Positions 44,020 to 52,378 of a stretch of 64,000 bases of DNA are shown piece after piece. The stretch is from Penumbrarchaeum sp964445525 (lineage in GTDB: Archaea > Thermoplasmatota > Penumbrarchaeia > Penumbrarchaeales > Penumbrarchaeaceae): positions 21,944 to 85,943 of the forward strand of contig CAYULA010000010.1 in assembly GCA_964445525.1 (NCBI GenBank), given 5' to 3'. Both the position numbers and the translations under genes were made by a program. How positions within the stretch are numbered: position 1 is the first letter of the stretch; each line of letters opens with the position of its first letter. A model generated the notes under the pieces. The model saw only the letters and a program-made list of their open reading frames with translations, did no database searches and had not been told where the DNA came from.

Positions 44020-44700
44020 GTTTTTAGTATCCCATGCCTGGAAATTGCTGATCGATACCTAATTCAAATAGAATTTTCAGGCGCGAACAGTGGTACCTCA
44101 ATTTATCGATCCACTGCTTATCTGGGAATTGTTGAGAGAATTATAACCTGATAAAATTCCCAGAAGCGCACAATGAATTATGGAATCGACGGTTTAATTG
44201 CTGCTGCGTGTCGAAATTCCGATTCAATGTTTTATTGACGAAAGGAATTTACGGCGTCTTTCGAAGAAAGATGGGGATGGAACTCACGTTGCTTTCAAAA
44301 AGTGACGAGAGTGAGTTACCAGGTTATAATCTGAGTGGTTATCAGTACCCCATACCTGAAAATTGCTGATCGATACCTAATTCAAACAGAATTTTCAGGC
44401 GCGAACAGTGGTACCTCAATTTATCGATCCACTGCTTCTGCGTCTCGAACTCACGTTGCTTTGTTCAAGCGACGAGAGTGAGTTACGATGATCCAATCAG
44501 TATCCCATATCGTCAACACCTTGGAATTGCTGGACTATTTTCAACATTATTGAATTCCAAGGCCCGCACAGTGGTGAGATGAAATTTACGATCCACTGTT
44601 GCTGGGGATGGAACTCACGTTGCTTTCAAAAAGTGACGAGAGTGAGTTACCAGGTTATAATCTGAGTGGTTATCAGTACCCCATATCATCAACGGAAGGT
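44020..44700. repeat. tandem array of hairpin modules carrying the 3' end of the KaiC-like gene
   Basis: Each module, read on the minus strand, contains the last codons of the adjacent gene (Asp-Asp-Met-Gly-Tyr-stop or Gly-Met-Gly-Tyr-stop), then hairpin Y (AACTCAC/GTGAGTT), hairpin Xa (CAGTGG/CCACTG) and hairpin Xb (10-bp stem). Gene-tail copies lie at 44673 (genuine), 44497, 44342 and 44024. Y copies: 44281-44317, 44448-44484, 44612-44648. Xa copies: 44088-44116, 44406-44434, 44569-44598. Xb copies: 44037-44081, 44355-44399, 44519-44562, with a related stem at 44122-44163. An 83-bp block is identical at 44272-44354 and 44603-44685, and a 75-bp block near-identical at 44045-44119 and 44363-44437. 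No convincing ORF lies inside. Confidence 0.85.
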
Positions 44701-45389
44701 CCTATTATTGCGAGGCCGTCCTTGTCGATGTCGATGATGTACTGTTTCATCGAGTGCTGGTTCTGCCTCATCTTGAGGACCTCTATATACCTCTTCTTTC
44801 CCTCCAAGGTCCTCCTTATTCCCAGTTCGATAACACCGTCTGCGAGGAAATTCTCGTCCTCTCTCATCATGTAATTGTTTTCCCTGGGGAGCTCCTTGAG
44901 GATTAGAGAGGTCAGACCTGCGTCCCTCAAAAGCTTGTAGAAATAGTACATCCTCTTCCTTATGAGGTAGTCATTGTCCATCTTGGTAAGTGTATAGAGT
45001 GCATTCAGGGAATCGAGTGAAAATACGGTGAAAGCATCCCCTCTTTCCTCCTTCGTTGACATTATGAGCTTCTCGGTAAGTTCCAGGAAATCGGTATTCT
45101 CGGACTCCTCCCGATACATCTCCCTTGTCCTGTTGTAATCTGCAATGAATATCCTCTCGTTGGCTTTGACGCCAATGGACTTGAGATTCTTCAGAAGAGA
45201 TTCCTTGGATTCCTCTATCGTTGCATAGAGCCCGATCTCTTCCGGATGGCTATCCAGATATTTTGACATCAACGAGTAGGTGAAGGTGGATTTCAAGGTT
45301 CCAGTGTAACCTGATACCATTATGACCATCTTCTCGTAACTGTTCGTCCTGAAAATCTTATCGAGGCCCTTTATCGTATTCTGGAACAT
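44673..45389 (-). CDS. KaiC/RadA-superfamily (RAD55-like) ATPase
   Basis: A 238-aa single-domain RecA-fold ATPase. Walker A is GYTGTLKS (27-34), with Leu where most P-loops have Gly; Walker B is FSLDSLNAL (about 130); the C-terminal VLKMRQNQHSMKQYIIDI is the usual ending strand pair of archaeal KaiC-like proteins. Such proteins often act with receiver or sensor proteins in signalling, but the partner here is not visible. It is divergent from the DUF63 gene with GGGTGG before the start. Its last seven codons are the part repeated in the downstream array. Confidence 0.9.
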   Translation of the reverse strand: MFQNTIKGLDKIFRTNSYEKMVIMVSGYTGTLKSTFTYSLMSKYLDSHPEEIGLYATIEESKESLLKNLKSIGVKANERIFIADYNRTREMYREESENTDFLELTEKLIMSTKEERGDAFTVFSLDSLNALYTLTKMDNDYLIRKRMYYFYKLLRDAGLTSLILKELPRENNYMMREDENFLADGVIELGIRRTLEGKKRYIEVLKMRQNQHSMKQYIIDIDKDGLAIIGPSVDDMGY

Positions 45390-45527
45390 CGGATCCCACC
45401 CTCTTTCCGGCTACGGGTCCATGAGGACAGTGTTCAATCGTGGTTCTGTTTAATTAAGATATCGGGGGAATTCCCAACTGTGAAATTCAAGGATTGGAAA
45501 GCAAATTGAGGTGTTTCCTGCCCAAGA

Positions 45528-45536
45528 GTTTTAAAT
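45528..45536 (+). promoter_or_regulatory. TATA-type promoter of the DUF63 gene
   Basis: GTTTTAAAT, 20-28 nt before the GTG start at 45556; AAGGTG just upstream of the GTG could serve as ribosome-binding site. Confidence 0.45.
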
Positions 45537-45555
45537 CATGTTCCGATAAGGTGTC

Positions 45556-46749
45556 GTGGAATCAAAAAACAGGTTCGAGATAGCTGTTCCACTGATATTG
45601 CTTGCCGCGGTTATTGTGGTAATCATTGGTTCCTTTATCTCAAAAGATATCTTCTGGGACGGGTTCGTCTGGAAGTATTTCTGGGGACCTATTGTCGCTG
45701 ATGCCGGAGGAGATGCCGGTGGAATAACATCATCTTATAACTGGGTGGACACACTCACCTACGGTCTTATCCTTGCTATGTCCGCTTATTACATTCACAG
45801 ATTGTTCGTGGCTTTGAAGCTCCGGGTAGGGCTGGGTTTCTTTCTTGCCATGTCGCCAATTCTTCTGATTGGTCCATCGGCCAGGGTTCTTGAGGACATG
45901 GAGCTTTTCAATGAACCTCTCCAGTACATATTCATCTCGCCCCTGATCTACATATTCCTTGGGATCACAACCCTCATAACGATATTGCTTTTTTTTAGAC
46001 TGGAGCTTCTGTTCAAAAAGGGAGGAAAATGGTTCGATAGGGGAACATTCCTTATTCTTACGCTTCCCGGTCTTACCGTCATCTCTCTTCTTTTGATCTT
46101 CCCGGATCAATTCAATCAGTCTGTTCCCTGGTGGCCTGTTGCCATTGGTACGGTTGTAATCGCCTATGGATATACCAGATGGAGGAGGTCCACCCGGTGG
46201 GAGGGAGGGGTAGGTGCATTCTGGACGGAGGTCCTCCTGATAGTTGCATACTTTTACGGCATGTGGATGACCAAGGGGGAATGGTATGACCATTTCGTAT
46301 CCATGAAGGGAAACGAACCGGAGACAGCCTATCTTGGCGGCCTGATTGTTATCGGCCTTGTCATAGCCTCCACTTTCCTGGTATGGGTCGGTATCAAACT
46401 GCTATCCGGAAAATGGCCCAAATGGAAGGAAGTGGGAACTGGAGTCAATATTTTGATAGTGGGAGGTCACATGCTTGACGCATCCGCCACTTTCATAGGG
46501 ATAGACAGGTACAATTATGTCGAAAAGCACATTTTACCCTCCACCCTGATGGAAATATTCGGAACAGCGGCGATAATGTATCCGCTGAAACTTGTCTTCC
46601 TGATTCCCGCTCTGTACATCATGGACATAGGAATGAAGGAGGAAGCCGAGCAGAGCCCCCACCTTATGGCTCTGGTGAAGTTGACGATTCTGATTCTGGG
46701 ATTCGCACCGGGAACCAGGGATATCATAAGGATGGCACTGGGAGTATAG
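45556..46749 (+). CDS. DUF63 family integral membrane protein
   Basis: A 397-aa polytopic membrane protein (about ten helices) that starts with GTG. Family marks are VDTLTYGLILAMSAYYI, an Arg/Glu-Asp pair after helix 3 (ARVLEDMELF) and GGHMLDASATFIGIDRYNYVEKHILP, the conserved His/Asp/Glu-rich motif of DUF63. The family is restricted to archaea and has no assigned function; the charged residues within helices suggest an enzyme or transporter. It is longer than the roughly 270 aa of many members, through an N-terminal helix and extra loops. Two hairpins follow the stop. Confidence 0.88.
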   Translation: MESKNRFEIAVPLILLAAVIVVIIGSFISKDIFWDGFVWKYFWGPIVADAGGDAGGITSSYNWVDTLTYGLILAMSAYYIHRLFVALKLRVGLGFFLAMSPILLIGPSARVLEDMELFNEPLQYIFISPLIYIFLGITTLITILLFFRLELLFKKGGKWFDRGTFLILTLPGLTVISLLLIFPDQFNQSVPWWPVAIGTVVIAYGYTRWRRSTRWEGGVGAFWTEVLLIVAYFYGMWMTKGEWYDHFVSMKGNEPETAYLGGLIVIGLVIASTFLVWVGIKLLSGKWPKWKEVGTGVNILIVGGHMLDASATFIGIDRYNYVEKHILPSTLMEIFGTAAIMYPLKLVFLIPALYIMDIGMKEEAEQSPHLMALVKLTILILGFAPGTRDIIRMALGV

Positions 46750-46820
46750 ATTTTTGTTTTCCGAAATCGAATATAATATGATCAGGAAAACAAAAATTTG
46801 AGGGGGGCCGGAGCCCCCCT
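46750..46820. terminator. two consecutive hairpins after the DUF63 gene
   Basis: ATTTTTGTTTTCC (46750-46762) pairs with GGAAAACAAAAAT (46785-46797), a perfect 13-bp stem that overlaps the stop codon by a base or two. Next, AGGGGGGC (46801-46808) pairs with GCCCCCCT (46813-46820) around CGGA. Together they could end transcription from both directions. The remaining 130 nt to the next gene show nothing recognisable. Confidence 0.6.
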
Positions 46821-46954
46821 TGTGGCAGTCCAATATCGTCAGGTGATGAGATTTTATCGACTACCACGGGTGGATGGATTACATCGACTTTATCCCTCGA
46901 GCGGGTATTAAAAGTAGTTTACACATGTGCAAAAGACCCGAATCTGCCCGCACA

Positions 46955-47575
46955 TCATCCCATTGACTGGACCATTGAAAGGAGTCTCTGGCCGTACTTG
47001 TCCGCCCTTGCCTCGCCTATTCCAGGCACGGATGTCAGCTCGCCGGTATCTATCACTCCCCTGTTAACTATCTCAACGAGGGAAAGGTTCGGAGCAACAC
47101 AGTAGGGAGGAAGGCCCTCCTCCCTTGCAATGGTATTCCTCTCCTTTTTAAGGTCCTCGTAAAGCTCGGGATCTACCGGAAGCGGCAGGTCTTTCCCGGG
47201 CAGGGGCCATGGGATCATTGCGGGTATGGCATCCCCGCTCTTGAGGGATTTGATTCCCTTACCGGTCAATGTCAACCTCGGGAAATCCGTTCCGCTGATC
47301 TCAAACAAACCCAGCCTTACAAGCGATTCCATGAAATCCAGTACCTGATCCTCATCGAGAAGGGACAATCTGCCGAAATGGTCCTTCAATTCGAAATTCC
47401 CTGATAGCACCATTCCGGGATCCTTTCCTCTGAGCAGCTTTGAAAGCTTGACCCTGCCCACACCTTCCTCGAAACAGGTGGCGGCGGAGAGGATCACCCT
47501 CGCTGCCGTATCTTCAAAATCCTTCTCTATCACATAATCCAGGAGCTCTTCGTCCCCTACGGTTCTTACAGACAT
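46955..47575 (-). CDS. RQC/HRDC-domain protein without a helicase
   Basis: A 206-aa protein made of the two accessory domains of RecQ helicases and nothing else. Residues about 20-115 look like an RQC winged helix (RVKLSKLLRGKDPG, FEISGTDFPRLTLTGKG); residues about 132-204 are an HRDC domain (ELYEDLKKERNTIAREEGLP, LTSVPGIGEARADKYG). Both normally bind structured DNA. The start is well supported by GGAGG eight nt upstream. No RecQ helicase is nearby, so it may bind DNA alone or act in trans. Transcription probably begins upstream in the 47576-47709 gap. Confidence 0.85.
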   Translation of the reverse strand: MSVRTVGDEELLDYVIEKDFEDTAARVILSAATCFEEGVGRVKLSKLLRGKDPGMVLSGNFELKDHFGRLSLLDEDQVLDFMESLVRLGLFEISGTDFPRLTLTGKGIKSLKSGDAIPAMIPWPLPGKDLPLPVDPELYEDLKKERNTIAREEGLPPYCVAPNLSLVEIVNRGVIDTGELTSVPGIGEARADKYGQRLLSMVQSMG

Positions 47576-47701
47576 TTCTCAAACCTCCGTTCATTCTTGT
47601 ATCGCATTCCTCCGAACGGATGAGGAACGATCGCCGATCCCGCAGAGGATTATATAAATAATATCAGGGGGAGGAAAAATGAATCGGTCAGGGTTTTTTT
47701 C

Positions 47702-47720
47702 CATCACACCTAGTGTGATG
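47702..47720. terminator. 8-bp palindrome over the stop codon of the COG2426 gene
   Basis: CATCACAC, CTA, GTGTGATG. The minus-strand stop TAG is in the loop. A poly-A rather than poly-T run follows on the minus strand, so a terminator is uncertain; on the plus strand it could be a binding site. Confidence 0.3.
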
Positions 47721-48312
47721 TGTCACCGGAAGTATTCCTGAAGATAAGGAAATCCTCCAGTTTCCATATCAAGAAGAGTACTCCCCCGAGGCAGAGTATT
47801 ATCACCGCGCCCCAGATCCAGTGGACGAGGCTCACAACAGTCATTATGAAACCTGCTATGACCACGCCCACAAGTATGGAAAGGAATGCTCTGAACCTGT
47901 TCAACTTGAGCAGATAGGCCGCCAGTGTCCCGGTCCAAGCACCCGTGATCGGAAATGGTACCGCCACGAATAGTATGAGTCCGATGTCCCCCCAGACCTG
48001 GAGTTTTCTCTCACCTTTTCTTCTGGTTGATTCGAAAAGTCTGTCAAAAAATATTGTGAATATCTTCCATCTCCTGAGAAATCTCTCCACATACTGAAAG
48101 AAGAACATCAGAAACGGGATCGGGATCATGTTGCCGATGATGGACAATAGTATGGCCACGCCCCATTCGAGTTTGAATACGTTCATTGCAGCAGGCAGGG
48201 CTCCTCTCAGCTCCACAATCGGCAGCATGGCTATCACAATGGTGGATAGCCACTTACCCCACCAGGGAAGACCACCGAGAGCTTCCATGAGGGTCTCTGC
48301 CAGCGAGGACAT
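47710..48312 (-). CDS. small-multidrug-export-type membrane protein (COG2426)
   Basis: A 200-aa membrane protein with about four or five helices. The motif ML-PIVELRGALPAAM in helix 1-2 and GNMIPIPFLMFF match the COG2426/Sm_multidrug_ex family, named after weak similarity to exporters; the real substrate is unknown. It is the last gene of a unit prefoldin alpha - FtsY - this gene, beginning 3 nt after the ftsY stop, with GAGGAG before the ATG. Linkage to FtsY may simply reflect shared expression. Confidence 0.85.
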   Translation of the reverse strand: MSSLAETLMEALGGLPWWGKWLSTIVIAMLPIVELRGALPAAMNVFKLEWGVAILLSIIGNMIPIPFLMFFFQYVERFLRRWKIFTIFFDRLFESTRRKGERKLQVWGDIGLILFVAVPFPITGAWTGTLAAYLLKLNRFRAFLSILVGVVIAGFIMTVVSLVHWIWGAVIILCLGGVLFLIWKLEDFLIFRNTSGDTSH

Positions 48313-48315
48313 CTA

Positions 48316-49473
48316 TCACTCCTCGAAGAGCCTGTCCGTCATCCAGTTGGGATCGAACGGGATCAGGTCCTCGTATCTCTGACCTGTTCCTATGAACAGT
48401 ATTGGTTTGCCTATTGTGTATGCGATGGAGAGGGCGGCTCCTCCCTTTGCATCCGCATCTATTTTTGTAAGAATGGCGCCGTCAACACCTACCGCTTCGT
48501 CGAACTTCTGGGCCTGTATGATCGCATCATTTCCCGCAAGGGAATCGCCCACGAATATGATCAGGTCCGGTTTTGCCACCCTTTTGATCTTTTTCATCTC
48601 GTCCATAAGGTTGATGTTCGTCTGCATCCTTCCGGCAGTATCGAGCAGGATTACATCCTTCATCCTCGCTTTTGCGTGTTCCAGGGCATCATATGCCACT
48701 GCCGCCGGATCGGATCCTGCCTTGTTCTTTATGACCTTCAGTCCCAGGTTATCCGCATGCTTGGTCAGCTGTTCAATTGCACCGGCCCTGAACGTGTCTC
48801 CGGCTGCCAGGATGCAGGAGATGTTCCGGTTCTTCAGAAGGTAGGCCATCCTTCCTATGGCGGTTGTCTTGCCGGTTCCGTTCACTCCCACGAACATTAT
48901 CACAATGGGTTTTTTGGTGTTGCGGATGAAGGTATCGAAATCGAATTCCTGGGTGGAGAGAACCCTCCTGATGGAGTTTTTCAGGGCTTCCTCTATCAAT
49001 TGATCGAGATCGGTCTTTCTATCGACCTTGGCCCCCATGAGCTCTTCAGCAAGATATTCCTTGATCCTCTCGACCACGGGCTGGGCCACATCGGATTCCA
49101 TTAGGCCCATCTCCAGATCGAACAGGACATCTTCGAGCTTCTTTTCCGAGATCTTCTTTGCAAAAAGCCCCTTTGATTCCTTGAAGAGTGGTTCCGTTCC
49201 CCTTAAAGCCTGATCACCCCTCAGTCCCGAAGCGCCCATTGATTTATTCAAAGATATCTCGTCCGAATCGTTCTCAATGGTAGCTGCATCACTGTCAAGA
49301 CCTTTCCTCTTCCTCTTGGCTTCCTCCTTCTTCCTGGCCTTTTTCAGGAACTTGGATTCTTTCTTTGCCGGAGCCTGGACCTTTTTTGAAGGGCCTTCCT
49401 CCTCATCTTTCTCGATCTCCTCTTTGGCCTTCTTCTTGAAGATGTTGAGCTTGTCCCTGAGGCTCCTGAACAT
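48316..49473 (-). CDS. ftsY: signal recognition particle receptor FtsY
   Basis: GTPase that docks ribosome-SRP complexes at the membrane. The 385-aa protein has a highly charged Lys/Glu-rich N-terminal A region (1-95), an N domain, and a G domain with GVNGTGKTT (about 197-205), DTAGRMQTN and TKIDADAKGG. No transmembrane segment is present, as expected. It lies 17 nt downstream of prefoldin alpha, an order widely conserved in archaea. Confidence 0.97.
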   Translation of the reverse strand: MFRSLRDKLNIFKKKAKEEIEKDEEEGPSKKVQAPAKKESKFLKKARKKEEAKRKRKGLDSDAATIENDSDEISLNKSMGASGLRGDQALRGTEPLFKESKGLFAKKISEKKLEDVLFDLEMGLMESDVAQPVVERIKEYLAEELMGAKVDRKTDLDQLIEEALKNSIRRVLSTQEFDFDTFIRNTKKPIVIMFVGVNGTGKTTAIGRMAYLLKNRNISCILAAGDTFRAGAIEQLTKHADNLGLKVIKNKAGSDPAAVAYDALEHAKARMKDVILLDTAGRMQTNINLMDEMKKIKRVAKPDLIIFVGDSLAGNDAIIQAQKFDEAVGVDGAILTKIDADAKGGAALSIAYTIGKPILFIGTGQRYEDLIPFDPNWMTDRLFEE

Positions 49474-49490
49474 CCGTTAACACCTCTTGA

Positions 49491-49952
49491 TCAGAATGTC
49501 TTTTCAGGACCCTGTCCGGAAGACATCTGTTTGTTGTATAGCTCCTGGGCGTTCCTGGAGATATCCTCGTATCTCTGCATCAGCTCCTGGGTGGTCCTCT
49601 CCATCCTGGAGATACCGTCCCTTATGGACTTCATCCTCTCCTGGACCAGCTCCTTTGCCTGATCCATGGGAGTATCGACGAATATCCCGGCTCCGCGGTC
49701 CATCAGGCAGGTTTCGGTATCCATTATCTTGACCTTAACGAACGCCGAACCTCCCACCGGCATGAGGGCCTCATCCTCCTTATTGTCGATCATGCTCCCT
49801 ATTACCTCCAGGGAGTTCGAATAATCCATGAGAATGGATTGCAGGGAATTGGTCTGGGCCCTGAGAGATTCGACCTGCGCTTTGATCTGTTCCATCTGGG
49901 CTATTCCCATCTCCAGCTCCCTGGCCTCGTTGCCGGCATCTTCTTCGGTCAT
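49491..49952 (-). CDS. pfdA: prefoldin subunit alpha
   Basis: Chaperone subunit that delivers unfolded proteins to the group II chaperonin. About 153 aa: two long coiled-coil helices (about 10-55 and 95-145) separated by the beta-hairpin core (ALMPVGGSAFVKVKI, GAGIFVD). Start: ATG at 49952, preceded by GGAAGGTGA; the in-frame GTG at 49961 is part of that ribosome-binding site. A TATA-like ATATTTAATT near 50020-50028 (minus) probably drives the pfdA-ftsY-COG2426 unit. Confidence 0.95.
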   Translation of the reverse strand: MTEEDAGNEARELEMGIAQMEQIKAQVESLRAQTNSLQSILMDYSNSLEVIGSMIDNKEDEALMPVGGSAFVKVKIMDTETCLMDRGAGIFVDTPMDQAKELVQERMKSIRDGISRMERTTQELMQRYEDISRNAQELYNKQMSSGQGPEKTF

Positions 49953-50080
49953 TGGATTCACCTTCCGTTGATGGGCTCTCGGAAAGAGCCTCGGCCGGCA
50001 GGTAGTGTTACATGATAATTAAATATTGGTGGGCCGGAAGGCAGGTAGGACCTGCACTATCGATACCATCTCAGTTAAGT

Positions 50081-50409
50081 GGCCGGGTAATGGCCGTAAG
50101 CCTCCTTCTGTTGATCCGGCCGATTTATCTGGCTGGATTGACGGCATTTACCTTGGCACCCTACCTTCCGATCCCAAGACGGGTCAATTCGGACATTTGG
50201 GCTTGCTCCCCGGAGGGGTGGCCGTTTCAGCCTTTCCATGCCGACGTCCGGACCTGGTCCTTCATTCCATATGGCATGGTGGTTCGTCTCTGCTCCATTG
50301 CCGGCGCTCTCGCGTCCCCGGCTTGCACCGGGCTCCGGTGTCTTGAGGAGGGAGGACTTTCCTCAGCGGTCATCGAGGACCACCGTCGGCCGTCCACCAT
50401 CTCCCGACC
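50081..50409 (-). ncRNA. rnpB: RNase P RNA
   Basis: Catalytic RNA that trims tRNA 5' ends. On the minus strand the conserved boxes are all present: GAGGAAAGTCC (CR-I), GAGCAAGCCCAAA further on, and ACAGAAGGAGGCTTAC (CR-V). The ends pair as helix P1: GGTCGGG (50409-50403) with CCCGGCC (50087-50081). Length about 329 nt fits archaeal type A. Several plus- and minus-strand frames cross it but are chance. A GCAGGT/ACCTGC palindrome at 50041-50055 just downstream could end the transcript. Confidence 0.93.
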
Positions 50410-50433
50410 GAAAACCAACACAGCTGGAACTTG

Positions 50434-50440
50434 TATAAAG
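50434..50440 (-). promoter_or_regulatory. TATA element of the RNase P RNA gene
   Basis: CTTTATA on the minus strand, 25-31 nt upstream of helix P1, placing the transcript start at the RNA 5' end. Confidence 0.55.
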
Positions 50441-50459
50441 AATTTTCTTGGTTTTTGGA

Positions 50460-51959
50460 TCAAGATCGGCGTTTTCTCCCAACCGTCATGATTGCTATCA
50501 CCAGAGAAATGATCACGGCTGATGAGATGTACAAAATACCCATCCCCGGTATTTTCTTGTCTTCCTCTTCGGTTTCATTATCATCTGAGGTGTCGTCGTC
50601 ACCGGTATCATCGTCATCAGTGTCGTCATCCCCCGTATCGTCATCTGTATCATCACCGTTACCATCTTCCGTCCCATTATCGAAATCATAATCGCTCCAG
50701 TCAAAGAAGATGTTATTGTCCCATCCTCCCCTGCTGTCAACCCATAAGATACCCATTCCTTTTTCACACATGGTTACGGAGGAAGGACCGATACCCGATC
50801 TCGGACCGATATCGGGATCATCCGTATCCGGATCCGAGATCATAAACGGATCGCTCCAGGTATTTCCCGTGTCATTGCTTGTCGTTGCCACAAGGACCCA
50901 GCCGTAAATGCCTTCGCTGTGTCCCCCGTAAGAGATCGTGACATTATCCTTGTAAGACGAGATGGAAGGAGATGGAAAATTAGGTCCGGTTTCAACAATT
51001 ATCTGATTTTTTTCGAAACTATTTCCACCATCCTTGCTAACGGTGAAATAGACCCCCTTTGGATCCCTGAAATCATGCCATGCCAGGTAGATATTCTGAC
51101 CGCTCACCGAAAGAGAAATGGATCCCTGCTGAACATTGTCCTCGCCATCGTCATTGATAATTATCGGATCGGAAAAGGTGCCACCGTTGTTGTTGCTTAT
51201 CTTCAGGGCGACCTCAACTGCTTTATCCTTTGTCTTCAGCTGAAATGCAATGTAGACGTTGTTTCCTTCAGCAGCAATCGTTGGTTGACCGGATCCGTTC
51301 TCTTCCTCTGAGGGAATGTAGATTGTCTCCAGATCGCTGAAGGTAGCTCCTTTATCCGAGCTGAAAACGAAATTAAGGACATTGTTTGCAGGATCGCAGC
51401 AATGTTCGTATACTATGTACACATAGTTGCCTGATGTCGCGATTGCCGGAGCACCGGATCCTCCTTTCGTTGAACCTATGAGCTTATTTTCTTCAAAACT
51501 GGTTCCACCATTGGTGCTTCTTGCAAAATATACGTCCACACCCTCCAGCTGGTTGTCTATGTTTCGGGTATCAGTCCATGCGACATAGATCGTTCCGTCA
51601 TCACCAACTGCTATCACCGGAGAACTGGGTTTATCGTTTTGTGGACTGTGAGGAACATCGTTAACCATCACGTTTTCCTCGAATGTAACATTTCCATCGG
51701 GTTGTATGGTTCCCCTGGCAAAGTAGATATCCGGTGCCAGGTTGTCAGATACATTTCTCCAGTCTTGCCAGACCGCAAAAACCTGATTGCCTTTCATGAC
51801 CACGGATGTCTTCTCCGGTCCGATGGCCTGCCCCTCATCTCCGGCGTCATCATTGACCCGGAAATCTTCTCTGAAATCTCCGTTGACAGCTGTAACAAGA
51901 CAAAGAGATAATCCAAGTGCCAGCGAAATTAGAATTCTATTCGAGTTCCTTACAAACAT
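50460..51959 (-). CDS. secreted BNR/sialidase-fold-like surface protein with Asp/Thr stalk and PGM-type anchor
   Basis: A 499-aa exported protein: signal peptide (1-27), then a six-bladed propeller-like region (about 30-420) with Asp-box-like turns (SKDGGNSF, STNGGTSF, SSDKGATF, SNDTGNTW), as in BNR/sialidase folds. No sialidase active-site arginine triad could be identified, so an enzyme activity is not claimed. A stalk built of D-D-T/D-D-D-T/G units (about 425-462) leads to IPGM, a hydrophobic helix and a GRKRRS end. That tripartite ending resembles archaeosortase substrates (PGF-CTERM and relatives) and recurs in the next gene, 52379-53608. Confidence 0.85.
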   Translation of the reverse strand: MFVRNSNRILISLALGLSLCLVTAVNGDFREDFRVNDDAGDEGQAIGPEKTSVVMKGNQVFAVWQDWRNVSDNLAPDIYFARGTIQPDGNVTFEENVMVNDVPHSPQNDKPSSPVIAVGDDGTIYVAWTDTRNIDNQLEGVDVYFARSTNGGTSFEENKLIGSTKGGSGAPAIATSGNYVYIVYEHCCDPANNVLNFVFSSDKGATFSDLETIYIPSEEENGSGQPTIAAEGNNVYIAFQLKTKDKAVEVALKISNNNGGTFSDPIIINDDGEDNVQQGSISLSVSGQNIYLAWHDFRDPKGVYFTVSKDGGNSFEKNQIIVETGPNFPSPSISSYKDNVTISYGGHSEGIYGWVLVATTSNDTGNTWSDPFMISDPDTDDPDIGPRSGIGPSSVTMCEKGMGILWVDSRGGWDNNIFFDWSDYDFDNGTEDGNGDDTDDDTGDDDTDDDDTGDDDTSDDNETEEEDKKIPGMGILYISSAVIISLVIAIMTVGRKRRS

Positions 51960-52378
51960 TATATTTCCCCCTTCCTGTAAACAAATCCATTTGGTTTTCG
52001 ATCTATGTTATTCCTCGGTTATTGAAACCAGGGAATTTGCAAATATTAATAATAAAAAAGGCTGAATAAAAGGCGATTTGGCTATATTCCCGAATTCATA
52101 CTTCTCTCCTCATATCAATAACAAACTACTCATTTATATTTTTCTAATGATTCCTAAAACAATTGTTGGCAATTTCTATTGTTCAAAATGTTACTATTAA
52201 ATTCCACGAAAAAATAATTGCTGCAGGCCGATGGTCTCCCAAAGGTTGTAATTAACCTGACGGGATTCGCTGGATCTGAGTCTGAACTTTTCAATAACCC
52301 AGAGTAATCAAATCCGTATTCTATGAGAGTCGATCCAATTCCGATGATTATGGGGGAATGTAACCGAGGTTCCGGAGA
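51960..52378. other. 419-nt AT-rich intergenic region
   Basis: Separates the two anchored surface-protein genes, both on the minus strand. A minus-strand TATA-like TTTTATTATT near 52050 could serve the propeller gene. The rest is AT-rich without an ORF, RNA gene or clear repeat that I could recognise. Confidence 0.5.

Noticed and set aside
44020..44700. CRISPR array
   Set aside because: The repeats are long, imperfect and adjacent, with internal hairpins and copies of a gene's stop region; there are no short identical repeats with unique spacers and no cas genes.
44673..45389. Broken KaiC-like gene because of downstream copies of its end
   Set aside because: The gene itself is complete, with P-loop, Walker B and normal C-terminus; only the downstream copies are fragments.
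46838..46900. C/D box guide RNA (TGATGA at about 46843)
   Set aside because: No CTGA box D or matching C'/D' pair was found at a fitting distance.
50012..50491. Several 60-160-codon reading frames on both strands
   Set aside because: They lie across the RNase P RNA, whose conserved boxes and P1 helix explain the sequence.
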